Source: Enterovibrio sp045679545
GTDB taxonomy: Bacteria; Pseudomonadota; Gammaproteobacteria; Enterobacterales; Vibrionaceae
DNA length: 64,000 bases
Assembly: GCF_045679545.1 (NCBI RefSeq)
Contig: NZ_CP166195.1
Coordinates: forward strand, 868,001-932,000
Direction of reading: 5' to 3'
A program made the position numbers and the translations under genes. Numbering within the stretch: the stretch's first letter is position 1; the number at the start of each line of letters is the position of its first letter. Of this stretch, positions 41,723 to 51,062 are shown in pieces. A model generated the notes under the pieces. The model was not told the DNA's origin, ran no database searches, and worked only from the letters and a program-made list of their open reading frames with translations.

Positions 41723-43070
41723 GCTTTTCCTGTTTTATCGGTGTCTGTTGGCTTGAGACCGGAGGCGGTGAAGCAGCAAAATTCTCATCTGCTAAAACGC
41801 CGTCGGTTTGCCAAAGAATGCGAGGGTCAAAGGCGTGCGTCGCAAGCAGAGTGAATACGACGACCAGCGCGAAATAAAACACCGCAGGGCCGGGGGTAAT
41901 ACTCATGAGTTGATGAAACTGAACCAGCGCGGTGAGAATCGCGACGACGAAGATGTCGATCATTGACCAACGACCAATGATTTCAATAAAACGATATTGT
42001 TTCAGTCGCATTAAAGCGTCTCTTGAGCCTTGTTTTCTTGAGGATTTCGCCTTGATGAGTAAATGCACCAAGATCAGCATTTTTGTGATCGGCACTATGA
42101 TGCTGGCGGTCAAAATGATCAGCGCAATAGGGTATGAGCCTAACTGCCAAATCAAGATCACGCCATCCATGATGGTGGATGCGTCCGATGCGCCAAAGCT
42201 GGTGGTATACATCATGGGGTAGAGGTTGGCCGGGATATAAAGGATGATCGCAGTGATCAATAGTGCCGTTGAGCGGTTTAGGATTGTTGAGGGATTAAAT
42301 ACCTGCAAGCCGCTGCCACATCGTTGGCACTTCGTGGGATCGTGCTGGTTTGATGCGTGTGTTGGGTTGATTTGGCTGCATAATCGGCAAACAAGATGTG
42401 TTTGGCTGAGATGGGTATCGCCAGCATGAACATGTGCGTAAGACTGAGTGGGAAACAGTCGATCCCAAAGCCATTGCTTGTCTGCCACGCGCGAACATTT
42501 CAAAACCAGATGTGCGTAAAGAAAAAACGTCCAAAATGCAGGGCCCAGCGACATCTCCGCCATAGCGGCAATTTTTACGATGCTGACCAAAACACCCACA
42601 AAGAAGATATCGACAAGCAACCAAGGCTCAATACGAAGAACAAAGCGGCAGAGAAATTGCGTCCATCGATTTGCGTTGCGCTCACAATGCTCTGAACGAC
42701 TGGCTTTGAAGAACAGATACATCAAAGCTGCAACGGTCAAAACGGGCAGGAGCACCACGGTGAAGATCAGCATTGCAGCCAGTACATCGTTGTCGAAATA
42801 GTGAAATACGCTGAGTGCATTCAATAATACGATGTCGTTTGACAGCCCCTGAACGCGAATTGACATGAACGGGAAAATGCAGCTAAGCACCAGCATGATG
42901 CCGCAAGATAAGCCGTAAGCGAGAACTTTGGTGTGGCTGTTTTTCACACTTGTTAGCAGGGTATGGTTGCAACGAGGACACGCCGCTCCTTGGCCATATT
43001 CCAAATTAGGAATGGCACAAACAAGCCCGCATTCTCTGCATGAAATCAACCCACTGTCGTGCACTGTCAT
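41715..43070 (-). CDS. pqiA: PqiA, integral membrane partner of PqiB
   Basis: 451 residues. Two zinc-ribbon regions are visible: CRECGLVCAIP...CPRCNH near the N-terminus and CRLCSQ...CQRCGS at about 235-265. Each precedes a block of four membrane helices, the duplicated PqiA/YebS architecture. It sits with PqiB in the inner membrane and probably passes lipid to or from the MCE tube. First gene of pqiABC. In enterobacteria pqiAB responds to redox cyclers through SoxS; no soxbox was recognised here. Confidence 0.93.
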   Translation of the reverse strand: MTVHDSGLISCRECGLVCAIPNLEYGQGAACPRCNHTLLTSVKNSHTKVLAYGLSCGIMLVLSCIFPFMSIRVQGLSNDIVLLNALSVFHYFDNDVLAAMLIFTVVLLPVLTVAALMYLFFKASRSEHCERNANRWTQFLCRFVLRIEPWLLVDIFFVGVLVSIVKIAAMAEMSLGPAFWTFFLYAHLVLKCSRVADKQWLWDRLFPTQSYAHVHAGDTHLSQTHLVCRLCSQINPTHASNQHDPTKCQRCGSGLQVFNPSTILNRSTALLITAIILYIPANLYPMMYTTSFGASDASTIMDGVILIWQLGSYPIALIILTASIIVPITKMLILVHLLIKAKSSRKQGSRDALMRLKQYRFIEIIGRWSMIDIFVVAILTALVQFHQLMSITPGPAVFYFALVVVFTLLATHAFDPRILWQTDGVLADENFAASPPPVSSQQTPIKQEKHG

Positions 43071-43275
43071 TTCGTCTTTTCCCGCACCTCATTCGGTACG
43101 AAGTATAGGAATCAGCAGCGGCGTCATTTAAGTAAAGTTGTCGTTTCTAAACTCTGAAACAGGTTAGGCTATTTGAGGATTAGGCCGAGGCTTGGTTTCC
43201 TGCGCGGTCATTCTCGCGATTTATGAAGACCTTTGCGTAGAGTAGAGGTGGTTGTGAGAGAAAATAAATGCGTAA

Positions 43276-43461
43276 TCAGGAGCCTGCGCTATTGATATTG
43301 GTTTGGATAGTCACAAATGCGGTCATGAGCGCCTCTCGCAATTCGCTACCTTCACTGAGTGCTGCCAGCGCGATGACAGATATCGCCACACCCAAAATGG
43401 CATATTCGACAGCAGTGACGCCAGATTCGTTTCGTATAAATCGCTTCGCCGTTTTAATCAT
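43276..43461 (-). CDS. Orphan Flp-type (type IVb) pilin
   Basis: 61 residues from ATG 43461; an upstream in-frame Met at 43518 would add 19 residues without a good site. A short basic leader (MIKTAKRFIRNESG) is cut before VTAVEYAILGVAISVIAL, with Glu5 and Tyr6 of the mature protein as in Flp pilins. A small hydrophilic tail follows. Flp pilins need a tad secretion locus, but no prepilin peptidase, TadA ATPase or RcpA secretin lies in this window. The gene is isolated, so it must rely on machinery elsewhere or be a relic. Confidence 0.88.
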   Translation of the reverse strand: MIKTAKRFIRNESGVTAVEYAILGVAISVIALAALSEGSELREALMTAFVTIQTNINSAGS

Positions 43462-44118
43462 CAGTACACAGTCTCTTTCGTGTTTTGGGGGCTTCGCTGG
43501 GGTCAGTACATAACCCATTGTTTGAGAAGCTATCTCTCTTCGCTGAATTTATCCAGCGCTGTATTGAAGGCCTAAGACGCTAAGCATGCCAAAGGCGAGG
43601 TCGAATGCTTCCTCACTTGTCTTAGTTTTAATGTTATTTGCCTGCAGATGAAAACTCACCACAAAACCCATGCGAGATCTCACAGTTTTCACTATGAACC
43701 TATACGCTATGTGATTGGTTTTCATCGAGAAATGCTAACAGCAAGTTATTTTGTATTTTTTGAGGGGCATCACCTTTTGTTCCCGCCTTCACCGCATACA
43801 TAGAGGGTGATTTTCAGAATGCTCTTGTCTCATATTTAGGAATGATGTCTGTCTGCATTACTGGCGCTTTCTCATTTTCGACATTTTCTTTTTGCCCGTA
43901 TCATATTGGTTTAACAAAAATTTAACCTTTAAATTCTCACTATTGATGCGATCAGTTCAATATTAAGCCATTTGAAGCAAATAACGATTCAAAATGTATC
44001 GTTTTAAATCCCATCTTGCGAAACCCACTTTTGTGGAAAATGATATGTATCGTATCGTTTTTATTTGGTTTTGGCTCAATGAGCCAGAGTAAAGGCATAA
44101 CAAAAGAGGATCAAAGCG
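43462..44118. other. 657-bp intergenic region with an inverted repeat before TRAP operon 2
   Basis: No credible gene. The distal half is AT-rich. AACGAT (43983-43988) and ATCGTT (43998-44003) form an inverted repeat with a nine-base spacer; related sequence ATCGTATCGTTTTT follows at about 44049. These lie 60-140 bp before dctP and could be sites for the IclR-type regulator at the end of the operon. No RNA gene recognised. Confidence 0.45.
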
Positions 44119-45195
44119 ATGAGAAGTAATGGGTTAAAGGGAATGAAGACCACAACAACGGTACTCGTTGGTTGTTTAACCGCTGCGCTGCTTGCAACGC
44201 CGGCGCTCGCTCAGGAGAAGATCCGCTGGAAAGTACAGGCTGTTTTTGGCACGCACTTACCCGCGCTCGGTGACCCCATCACACTGGTGGCGGAACAAAT
44301 TGATAAGGCCACCAATGGCGACATCAAATTCAAAATTTATGAACCCGGTAAGCTAGTGCCTCCGTTTGGTATTACCGAAGCGGTGAAAAACAATCAAATA
44401 GATGCAGGGTATACCTGGCTAGGTTACGACCAAGGGAAAATACCTTCAGCGGCACTGTTTGCGGCGGTTCCATTTGGTATGGAACCTTGGGAATACGCGA
44501 CGTGGTGGTATGAAGGTGAAGGTCAGAAACTGGCGGAAGATCTTTACGGAAAACACGGCGTGCATCCTGTGTTATGTAGTGTAATTGGCCCTGAAACCGC
44601 GGGCTGGTTTACCAAAGAAATTAATTCACTGGATGATTTCAAAGGGCTGAAAATTCGTTTTGCCGGTATTGGCGGGAAAGTGCTGCAAAAAGCGGGCGCA
44701 TCGGTCACCGTATTGCCGGGTGGTGAAATATTCCCTGCGCTTGAGAAAGGGGCGATTGATGCCACGGAATTCTCCATGCCTGCCATTGATACGCTGATGG
44801 GTTTCGACAAGATCGCCAAAAACAACTACTTCCCCGGTTGGCACCAAACATTCACCGCGTCTCACCTTGTGGTTAACAAAGAGGTTTGGGACAAACTGGA
44901 AGACTCCACCAAGGCCACCATTGATATGGCGTGTACTGCGGGCACATTCCGCGCACTGACCCGAGGCGAATCGCTGCAAGGTGACGTGATGGCTGGGTTT
45001 GAAGCCAAAGGTGTGACTGCACGTACCCTCAACCCCGAACTGCTCAAATCTCTGCAAACGCTCTCTGCCGAAGTGATGGACGAAATTGCCGCCACTGACC
45101 CTGACTTCAAGCGTATCTATGACTCGCAGCAGCGCTTCGTGGATAACTACAAAGAGTGGAAGCAGAAGGCATATCTGCCGCGTGATTTTGAATAA
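44119..45195 (+). CDS. TRAP transporter 2, periplasmic binding protein (DctP family, TakP-like)
   Basis: 358 residues. A signal peptide to about residue 31 ends ALAQ-EK. The mature part has WKVQAVFGTHLPALGD, FKIYEPGKLVPPF, PFGMEPWEYATWWYEGEGQKL, the KGLKIRFAG stretch with the carboxylate-binding Arg, and LPGGEIFPALEKGAIDATEF. The PWEYATWWYE motif groups it with binding proteins for 2-oxo acids and similar small acids (TakP-like) rather than C4-dicarboxylates. It leads a TRAP, alcohol dehydrogenase and semialdehyde dehydrogenase operon. A hairpin separates it from dctQ. Confidence 0.9.
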   Translation: MRSNGLKGMKTTTTVLVGCLTAALLATPALAQEKIRWKVQAVFGTHLPALGDPITLVAEQIDKATNGDIKFKIYEPGKLVPPFGITEAVKNNQIDAGYTWLGYDQGKIPSAALFAAVPFGMEPWEYATWWYEGEGQKLAEDLYGKHGVHPVLCSVIGPETAGWFTKEINSLDDFKGLKIRFAGIGGKVLQKAGASVTVLPGGEIFPALEKGAIDATEFSMPAIDTLMGFDKIAKNNYFPGWHQTFTASHLVVNKEVWDKLEDSTKATIDMACTAGTFRALTRGESLQGDVMAGFEAKGVTARTLNPELLKSLQTLSAEVMDEIAATDPDFKRIYDSQQRFVDNYKEWKQKAYLPRDFE

Positions 45196-45254
45196 ACGCG
45201 AGGTGAATAATCACGATGTCGAAAAAGCACAATAACGCATAACAACGGCGACAA

Positions 45255-45290
45255 GGTTCCCCTTGTCATGGACTTGGGGAACCCTTTTTT
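45255..45290 (+). terminator. Internal attenuator-like hairpin between dctP and dctQ
   Basis: GGTTCCCC (45255-45262) and GGGGAACC (45276-45283) form a perfect eight-pair stem with a 13-base loop, followed by C and six T. A partial terminator here would make more binding protein than membrane subunits, a common need in TRAP operons. Confidence 0.8.
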
Positions 45291-45305
45291 GGGCAGGAGG
45301 GCGCT

Positions 45306-45920
45306 ATGCGCGACAACAAGGAAATCAAGTTGGTGTTACCACAACACGCAGAGGTTGAACGGGAGAGTTTTCCCGTCACGCCACTCTCTCGGCTGCTGGA
45401 TTCGTTTTTACTTCGACTTGGTAACAGCCTTTCATGGGTATGGGTGGTGTTAATGCTGGTGATCATCACCAACGTTTTGATGCGTTATCTGCTGGGTGAA
45501 GGGCGCATCGAGTTTGAGGAATTGCAATGGCACTTGTACGCGCTCGGATGGTTAGTTGGCTTGTCGTATTGCATGGTCACGGACAGTCATGTGCGCGTTG
45601 ATTTGCTGCGTGATCGTTTTTCCTTAAAGACACAAGCATGGATAGAACTGTTGGGTCTATCACTGCTCTTGTTTCCGTTTTTGGTGCTGGTGTTTTGGTA
45701 TGCCCTGCCGTTCGTGGCCTATTCGTGGGAGCTTGGCGAGGTCTCAGCTTCACCGGGGGGATTGCCTTATCGCTGGGGCATGAAAGGCGTGCTGGTGGTG
45801 GCGTTTGTGTTACTGGCCGTGGCTGTCGTTTCTCGCCTGAGCCGAGTCATTGCTGCGATTTTCCAAACACCGGACACATCGTTACCTGCGACGGATTCAG
45901 AGCGTGAGGAGTCAATCTGA
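45306..45920 (+). CDS. TRAP transporter 2, small subunit DctQ
   Basis: 204 residues, a long-type DctQ with an N-terminal cytoplasmic extension of about 45 residues before the first helix (SLSWVWVVLMLVIITNVLMRY). IEFEELQWHLYALGWLVGLSYCM and DSHVRVDLLRDRFS are the family signature. Four helices in all. GGAGG lies seven bases before the ATG. Its stop shares one base with the dctM start (TGATG), so the two are coupled. Confidence 0.9.
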   Translation: MRDNKEIKLVLPQHAEVERESFPVTPLSRLLDSFLLRLGNSLSWVWVVLMLVIITNVLMRYLLGEGRIEFEELQWHLYALGWLVGLSYCMVTDSHVRVDLLRDRFSLKTQAWIELLGLSLLLFPFLVLVFWYALPFVAYSWELGEVSASPGGLPYRWGMKGVLVVAFVLLAVAVVSRLSRVIAAIFQTPDTSLPATDSEREESI

Positions 45921-47275
45921 TGGAAGTGAATGAAATCCTTGTGTTGCTGATGTTCGGCACCTTTATCCTTTTGTTGTTCACAGGCTTCCCCGTCGCTTGG
46001 GTACTGTGCGGCGTTTCGATGATTTTTATTCCGGTCGCCATGCTTGCCGATACCTGGTTTGATGCCTTTATCGGTATCGACTGGAACTATGCCTCGCTGG
46101 TTGTTCCCCGTATGTGGGACATCATGACCAATTGGGTGTTGGTTGCGTTACCCATGTTTATTTTTATGGGGTTGATGCTTGACCGCTCTGGCACCGCCGA
46201 AGATCTGATGGGTAATTTGGTGCGCTTGTTCGGACGTGTTCGAGGTGGGCTGGCCGTTACCGTGATCTTTGTTGGTCTGCTGCTCGCGGCATCCACAGGC
46301 ATCATTGGCGCGTCGGTTGTGCTGCTTGCCGTACTCGGTATGCCTTTGATGATGCGTGATGGCTACAGCAAAGAGTTGGCGTGCGGCACGGTCGCATCAA
46401 CGGGTACCTTGGGTATCTTGATCCCGCCCAGCATTATGTTGGTGATGATGGGGGATCGCATTGGTGTCTCTGTGGGCGATCTGTTCCTTGGCGCCGTGTT
46501 CCCCGGCATCATGTTGGCAGGCTTCTATGTTGCCTATGTGCTGTCTTTGGGTTTCTTGCGCTCGGATGTTGCGCCCGTATCTGCCGATGCTGAGCCTGTC
46601 AGCCTTGCCATCGTGTTTAGTGCGCTTCGTGCCGTATTACCGACCGCAGGGCTCATTATCGCTGTTTTGGGTTCCATCTTTATGGGCGTGGCGACCCCAA
46701 CGGAAGCCTCCGGTGTCGGTGCCATGGGCGCAACGCTATTGGCCTTGGCAAGAGGTCGACTGACGTTCACTGTGTTGAAAGAAGTCGGTCGAGAGACCAC
46801 CAAAACCACCGCGTTTATTTTTGCGTTGATCGTTTGTGCCACCGCTTTTTCGCTGGTTCTTCGTGGCCTTGGTGGCGATGAACTCATTGAAAAAGCACTG
46901 ACAAGTTTGCCTTTTGGCCCCAGTGGTATCGTGATTTCGATTCTGGTGGTGACCTTTTTCCTTGGCTTCTTCCTCGACTGGATCGAACTGACACTGATTA
47001 TTTTGCCGCTTGTCGCACCTGTCGTCAGTGCGCTTGGGTTTGATCTGGTTTGGTTTGCCGTGTTATTCGCCGTATGTCTCCAAACCTCTTTCCTGACACC
47101 ACCTGTGGGGTTTGCACTTTTTTACCTCAAGGGTGTCGTGCCAGCAGGCATCAGGCTTCAACACATTTATCGTGGGGTCGTGCCATTTATCCTGCTGCAG
47201 TTGATTGGGTTGGCGATCGTCTTTTTCGTGCCGTCCATCGTGACTTGGTTGCCTGCAACAGTGTATTCGCCCTAA
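45920..47275 (+). CDS. TRAP transporter 2, large subunit DctM
   Basis: 451 residues with about twelve to fourteen helices. Signatures: FPVAWVLCGVSMIF, ALPMFIFMGLMLDRSGTAEDL, LLAASTGIIGASVVLLAV, GTLGILIPPSIMLVMMGD and ATPTEASGVGAMGATLLA. The reading frame starts on the last base of dctQ. With dctPQ it forms the sodium-driven importer for the acid handled by the two dehydrogenases downstream. It ends 70 bp before the iron alcohol dehydrogenase gene with no terminator between. Confidence 0.93.
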   Translation: MEVNEILVLLMFGTFILLLFTGFPVAWVLCGVSMIFIPVAMLADTWFDAFIGIDWNYASLVVPRMWDIMTNWVLVALPMFIFMGLMLDRSGTAEDLMGNLVRLFGRVRGGLAVTVIFVGLLLAASTGIIGASVVLLAVLGMPLMMRDGYSKELACGTVASTGTLGILIPPSIMLVMMGDRIGVSVGDLFLGAVFPGIMLAGFYVAYVLSLGFLRSDVAPVSADAEPVSLAIVFSALRAVLPTAGLIIAVLGSIFMGVATPTEASGVGAMGATLLALARGRLTFTVLKEVGRETTKTTAFIFALIVCATAFSLVLRGLGGDELIEKALTSLPFGPSGIVISILVVTFFLGFFLDWIELTLIILPLVAPVVSALGFDLVWFAVLFAVCLQTSFLTPPVGFALFYLKGVVPAGIRLQHIYRGVVPFILLQLIGLAIVFFVPSIVTWLPATVYSP

Positions 47276-47345
47276 TCCATCGTCGATTAATTTTATTTCA
47301 CATCAAATTGTTATGTGCATGCGCACAGGTTAACAAGGAGTCGCT

Positions 47346-48506
47346 ATGTCTTATTCAATCATCCTGCCGCGCCTGATGGAGATCGGCGATGGCGCATTAA
47401 ACAAACTGGCGGATGTGCTGACATCGCTAGGCTGCCGACGCCCGTTAATTGTGACTGACAAAACCATGGTCGCATTGGGGCAAGCCAGTAAAGTGACATC
47501 GATACTGAGTGCGGCGGGTATGTCATCTACTGTGTTTGATGACACCATTCCAGAGCCGACGGATGCGTCTATCGGCGCTGGTGTGGATACGATTCGTGCA
47601 GGCCACTACGACAGCTTGGTCGCGCTTGGCGGAGGCAGTGTGATTGATAGCACGAAAGCTATGGCTGTGTTGGCGAAATCCGGCGGGAAAATGCGCGATT
47701 ACCGTTTTCCGCGAATCGTGGCCGAACCTGCTATTCCGGTTGTCGCTATCCCAACCACGGCAGGGACAGGCTCAGAAGTCACCCGCTTCACCATCATTAC
47801 GGATGCCGAGAACGATGAAAAAATGCTGTGTGTTGGCCCAGCCTTCATGCCTGTCGCTGCATTGGTAGATGCCGAGCTAACACATACCTTGCCCTCGCGC
47901 ATGACCGCAGACACGGGCATTGATGCGCTCACACACGCCATTGAGTCTTACGTCAGCCGCAAGGGCAACGCGTTTAGCGATTATCACGCCAAAGAAGCCA
48001 TGCGTCTTATTGCCCCAAACCTTCGTCGTGCCTGCAACAACGGCAATGACATTGAAGCGCGCGGTGATTTGATGTTGGGGGCAACCTTAGCGGGTATCGC
48101 GTTCTCTAATGCTTCGGTTGCACTGGTGCATGGCATGAGCCGTCCCATTGGTGCGTTTTTCCATGTTCCTCATGGATTGTCCAACGCCATGCTGCTGCCG
48201 TCGGTCACCGCATTTTCCATTCCTTCCGCACCAGAACGCTATGCCGATTGTGCAAGGGCGATGGGCGTGGCGAGCGCAGAAGACACGTCTGATATTGCCT
48301 GCCAAAAGCTCTTAGCGGAACTCGAGTCGCTCAATCGCGATCTGAACGTGCCGACGCCAGAGGGCTTTGGCATTGACCGCGCAGTCTTCTTCGATCGAAT
48401 GCAAACCATGGCAGAACAAGCCATGGCTTCAGGCTCTCCGGCGAACAATCCCAGATTGCCAAGCATTGAAGAAATGATGACGATTTATGCGCAACTCTGG
48501 CGCTGA
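47346..48506 (+). CDS. Iron-containing alcohol dehydrogenase
   Basis: 386 residues, type III (iron) alcohol dehydrogenase. NAD motif ALGGGSVIDSTKAMAV at about 97-112, IPTTAGTGSEVTRF, the metal-binding Asp/His region TADTGIDALTHAIESYVS and ALVHGMSRPIGAFFHVPHGLSNAMLLP with the iron-ligand histidines. AAGGAG stands five bases before the ATG. It oxidises an alcohol or hydroxy acid. Next to a CoA-acylating semialdehyde dehydrogenase, 3-hydroxypropionate to malonate semialdehyde (as proposed for DddB) is a good candidate; other 3- or 4-hydroxyacids are possible. Confidence 0.9.
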   Translation: MSYSIILPRLMEIGDGALNKLADVLTSLGCRRPLIVTDKTMVALGQASKVTSILSAAGMSSTVFDDTIPEPTDASIGAGVDTIRAGHYDSLVALGGGSVIDSTKAMAVLAKSGGKMRDYRFPRIVAEPAIPVVAIPTTAGTGSEVTRFTIITDAENDEKMLCVGPAFMPVAALVDAELTHTLPSRMTADTGIDALTHAIESYVSRKGNAFSDYHAKEAMRLIAPNLRRACNNGNDIEARGDLMLGATLAGIAFSNASVALVHGMSRPIGAFFHVPHGLSNAMLLPSVTAFSIPSAPERYADCARAMGVASAEDTSDIACQKLLAELESLNRDLNVPTPEGFGIDRAVFFDRMQTMAEQAMASGSPANNPRLPSIEEMMTIYAQLWR

Positions 48507-48581
48507 AGATCAAGCAACAAGGTCAATGGCTGGAAACATCAATGAATAAGAAAACGACATTTAACGGAAAGGGAGCACACC

Positions 48582-50078
48582 ATGAACACCATTCAACACT
48601 TGATTAACGGCGAACTGGTTGCAGAAGGATCTGCAAGTTTGCCTGTTTACAACCCCGCGACAGGCGAGTCGACGTCTTGCGTTGATGTCGCAAGCGCACA
48701 GACCGTAGAAGAAGCGGTGCGACGTGCCAAAGAGGCGTACCCGGCATGGCGCAATACGCCACCGATTCGACGTGCGCGCATCATGCAGAAGTTTGTGCAA
48801 CTGTTGGAAGAAAATGCGGATGAGATTTGCGCGTTGATCGGGCAAGAGCACGGAAAAATTCGACACGATGCCATGGGCGAATTGCAGCGTGGTATTGAGA
48901 ATGTTGAATATGCGTGCGGCATTACCGAGCTGCTTAAAGGCGAGCACACGCGAAATGTTGGGCCGGGCATTGACGCATGGAGCGAATTTCAACCTTTGGG
49001 GGTCGTCGCGGGCATTACACCGTTCAACTTCCCCGTGATGGTGCCGTTGTGGATGTACCCACTCGCGATTGCCTGTGGTAACTGCTTCATTCTTAAACCT
49101 TCTGAGCGCGTGCCGAGTTCAACGCTATTGGTGGCAAAACTGTTGCATGAAGCGGGCTTACCGCCAGGAGTGATGAATGTGGTGAATGGCGATAAAAACA
49201 CCGTCGATGCACTGCTCGATCATCCCGATGTCTCTGCGGTGAGCTTTGTGGGCTCAACGCCTGTGGCGGAAAGTATATATGCACGCGCCAGTGCAGCAGG
49301 GAAGCGCTGTCAGGCACTTGGCGGGGCGAAAAATCACGCCATCGTGATGCCGGATGCCGATTTAGATAATGCGGTTAGCCAACTATTGGGTGCGGCGTTT
49401 GGTTCGTCTGGCGAGCGCTGCATGGCACTGTCGGTGGTAACCGTGGTCGGCGATAGCACTGCCGATCTATTGGTGGAAAAACTCAATACTCAAATGGCGG
49501 CACTGAAAGTGGGTGGTTGCCAAGATGACAGCAATGATTTTGGCCCCGTAATCACGGCGGCACATCGTGATCGCGTGGTGAGCTTGATCACCAGTGCACA
49601 GTCGCAAGGGGCAAGCGTGGTAGTGGATGGCCGTGAACCTGCGATCAAAGGCCATGAAAACGGCTTCTTCGTTGGCGCGACGTTGATTGATCACGTCAAA
49701 CCCGATATGGAAAGCTATCAACAAGAGATTTTCGGTCCTGTGCTTCAGGTCGTTCGTGTCGATACCATGGCGCAGGCTATGCAACTCATTAATGACCATG
49801 AATATGGCAATGGCACTTGTATCTTCACCCGTGACGGCGAAGCGGCGCGTTATTTCTCTGATCACATTGAAGTGGGTATGGTTGGCGTAAATGTGCCGCT
49901 TCCTGTGCCCGTGTCTTATCACAGCTTTGGCGGTTGGAAACGTTCATTCTTTGGCGACCTGAGTGCCTACGGCCCTGATGGCGTACGTTTTTATACGCGA
50001 CGTAAAACCATTACTCAGCGTTGGCCTTCAGAAGCCGTGCGCGAGGGCGTGTCATTTTCAATGCCTGTGATGAAATAG
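48582..50078 (+). CDS. mmsA: CoA-acylating (methyl)malonate-semialdehyde dehydrogenase
   Basis: 498 residues of the aldehyde dehydrogenase superfamily. GITPFNFPVMVPLWMYPLA, LKPSERVPSS, SFVGSTPVAESIY, ALGGAKNHAIVMPDAD and catalytic Cys280 in SSGERCMALS are all present. The general-base glutamate of ordinary aldehyde dehydrogenases is missing from the usual ELGGK place, as in the CoA-dependent MmsA/IolA/DddC group. It turns malonate or methylmalonate semialdehyde into acetyl- or propionyl-CoA and CO2. GGGAG lies before the ATG, 75 bp after the alcohol dehydrogenase gene. No valine-pathway genes are near, which favours the 3-hydroxypropionate branch. Confidence 0.9.
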   Translation: MNTIQHLINGELVAEGSASLPVYNPATGESTSCVDVASAQTVEEAVRRAKEAYPAWRNTPPIRRARIMQKFVQLLEENADEICALIGQEHGKIRHDAMGELQRGIENVEYACGITELLKGEHTRNVGPGIDAWSEFQPLGVVAGITPFNFPVMVPLWMYPLAIACGNCFILKPSERVPSSTLLVAKLLHEAGLPPGVMNVVNGDKNTVDALLDHPDVSAVSFVGSTPVAESIYARASAAGKRCQALGGAKNHAIVMPDADLDNAVSQLLGAAFGSSGERCMALSVVTVVGDSTADLLVEKLNTQMAALKVGGCQDDSNDFGPVITAAHRDRVVSLITSAQSQGASVVVDGREPAIKGHENGFFVGATLIDHVKPDMESYQQEIFGPVLQVVRVDTMAQAMQLINDHEYGNGTCIFTRDGEAARYFSDHIEVGMVGVNVPLPVPVSYHSFGGWKRSFFGDLSAYGPDGVRFYTRRKTITQRWPSEAVREGVSFSMPVMK

Positions 50079-50294
50079 TGTAAAAATACCGAGACGCACG
50101 GTGTGCTTGTGTGAGCTGGATAATACAGGCACACCGTGGAGTTCTGATTTGCCATGCAATTCGCTTATACTCGCGGCTACTAGGTGTACAAATCTCGAAT
50201 ACAACATTGGGAGGGAGACATGGACAATAACGGAGCATAATCAACGGCTTTGTCACCACCATGTCAAGACTCCCCTCATCGATCAGGTGCAAGG

Positions 50295-51062
50295 ATGACA
50301 ACAGAAAAACGCGAAAAAGCTTCCTCCATTGCCCGTGTGCTGGAAATTATTGAAGCCATTTCTCGTGCCGAAAGACCGCCAACCCCTTTAGAGTTGTCGA
50401 TCATGCTCGACATCCCCAAGCCCAGTATTCATCGTCTCTTGCAGCAACTCGAGCGTGACGGATTTGTGCAAACCAATCTGCGAGGAAACTTGATCCCCGC
50501 AAAGCGTTTGCATGATTTGGCGCTGGGTGTCATGCACACGGCACAATTCAAATCCATGCGACAGGCGATTTTGCAAAAGCTTGCGGACGAGATAGGTGAA
50601 ACCTGCGGGATTTCATTGCCTAATGGCATCAACATGATTTATTACGACAGGGTTCAGACCAACTGGCCATTGCAGATTAATTTGCCGATTGGCAGCCATA
50701 CCCCGATTTGGTGTACCGCCAGTGGAAAACTCTATTTGAGCTCAATGCCGAAAAGGCGTCGGCAACGGTTGATCAATAATCTGTCGCTAGAGCGACAAGC
50801 GAGAAATACGATCACCGACCCGATCGAACTGGAACGTACATTGAATGAAGTCGCAGAGAATGAATGCGGCATAGACAATGAAGAGTTCATTGATGGCATG
50901 GTGGCGATTTCGGTCCCTATTCGCAATGAACAAGGGCAACTGCATGCGTGTCTCTTTACTCATGCGCCGGTATTTCGACGATCTTTAGACGAAATGCTGC
51001 ACTTTAAACCTCAGCTTCAACGCGCAGCGCGAGAGTTGGAAGCACTGATGAAGGAGGGGTGA
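50295..51062 (+). CDS. IclR-family transcriptional regulator
   Basis: 255 residues from ATG 50295, five bases after AGGTG; the open frame begins with TTG at 50250. The winged helix covers about 12-75 (SSIARVLEIIEAISRAERPPTPLELSIMLDIPKPSIHRLLQQLE). The GAF-like effector domain follows, with LADEIGETCGISLPNGINMIYYDRV, LPIGSHTPIWCTASGKLYLS and GMVAISVPIRNEQGQLHACL. It is the last gene of the TRAP2-dehydrogenase cluster on the same strand and is its likely regulator. The 216-bp gap before it suggests its own promoter. Confidence 0.88.
   Translation: MTTEKREKASSIARVLEIIEAISRAERPPTPLELSIMLDIPKPSIHRLLQQLERDGFVQTNLRGNLIPAKRLHDLALGVMHTAQFKSMRQAILQKLADEIGETCGISLPNGINMIYYDRVQTNWPLQINLPIGSHTPIWCTASGKLYLSSMPKRRRQRLINNLSLERQARNTITDPIELERTLNEVAENECGIDNEEFIDGMVAISVPIRNEQGQLHACLFTHAPVFRRSLDEMLHFKPQLQRAARELEALMKEG

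Noticed and set aside
48582..50078. Valine or inositol catabolism as the role of the MmsA-type gene
   Set aside because: No other valine (mmsB, bkd) or inositol (iol) genes are near; the adjacent iron alcohol dehydrogenase suits a hydroxyacid route better.
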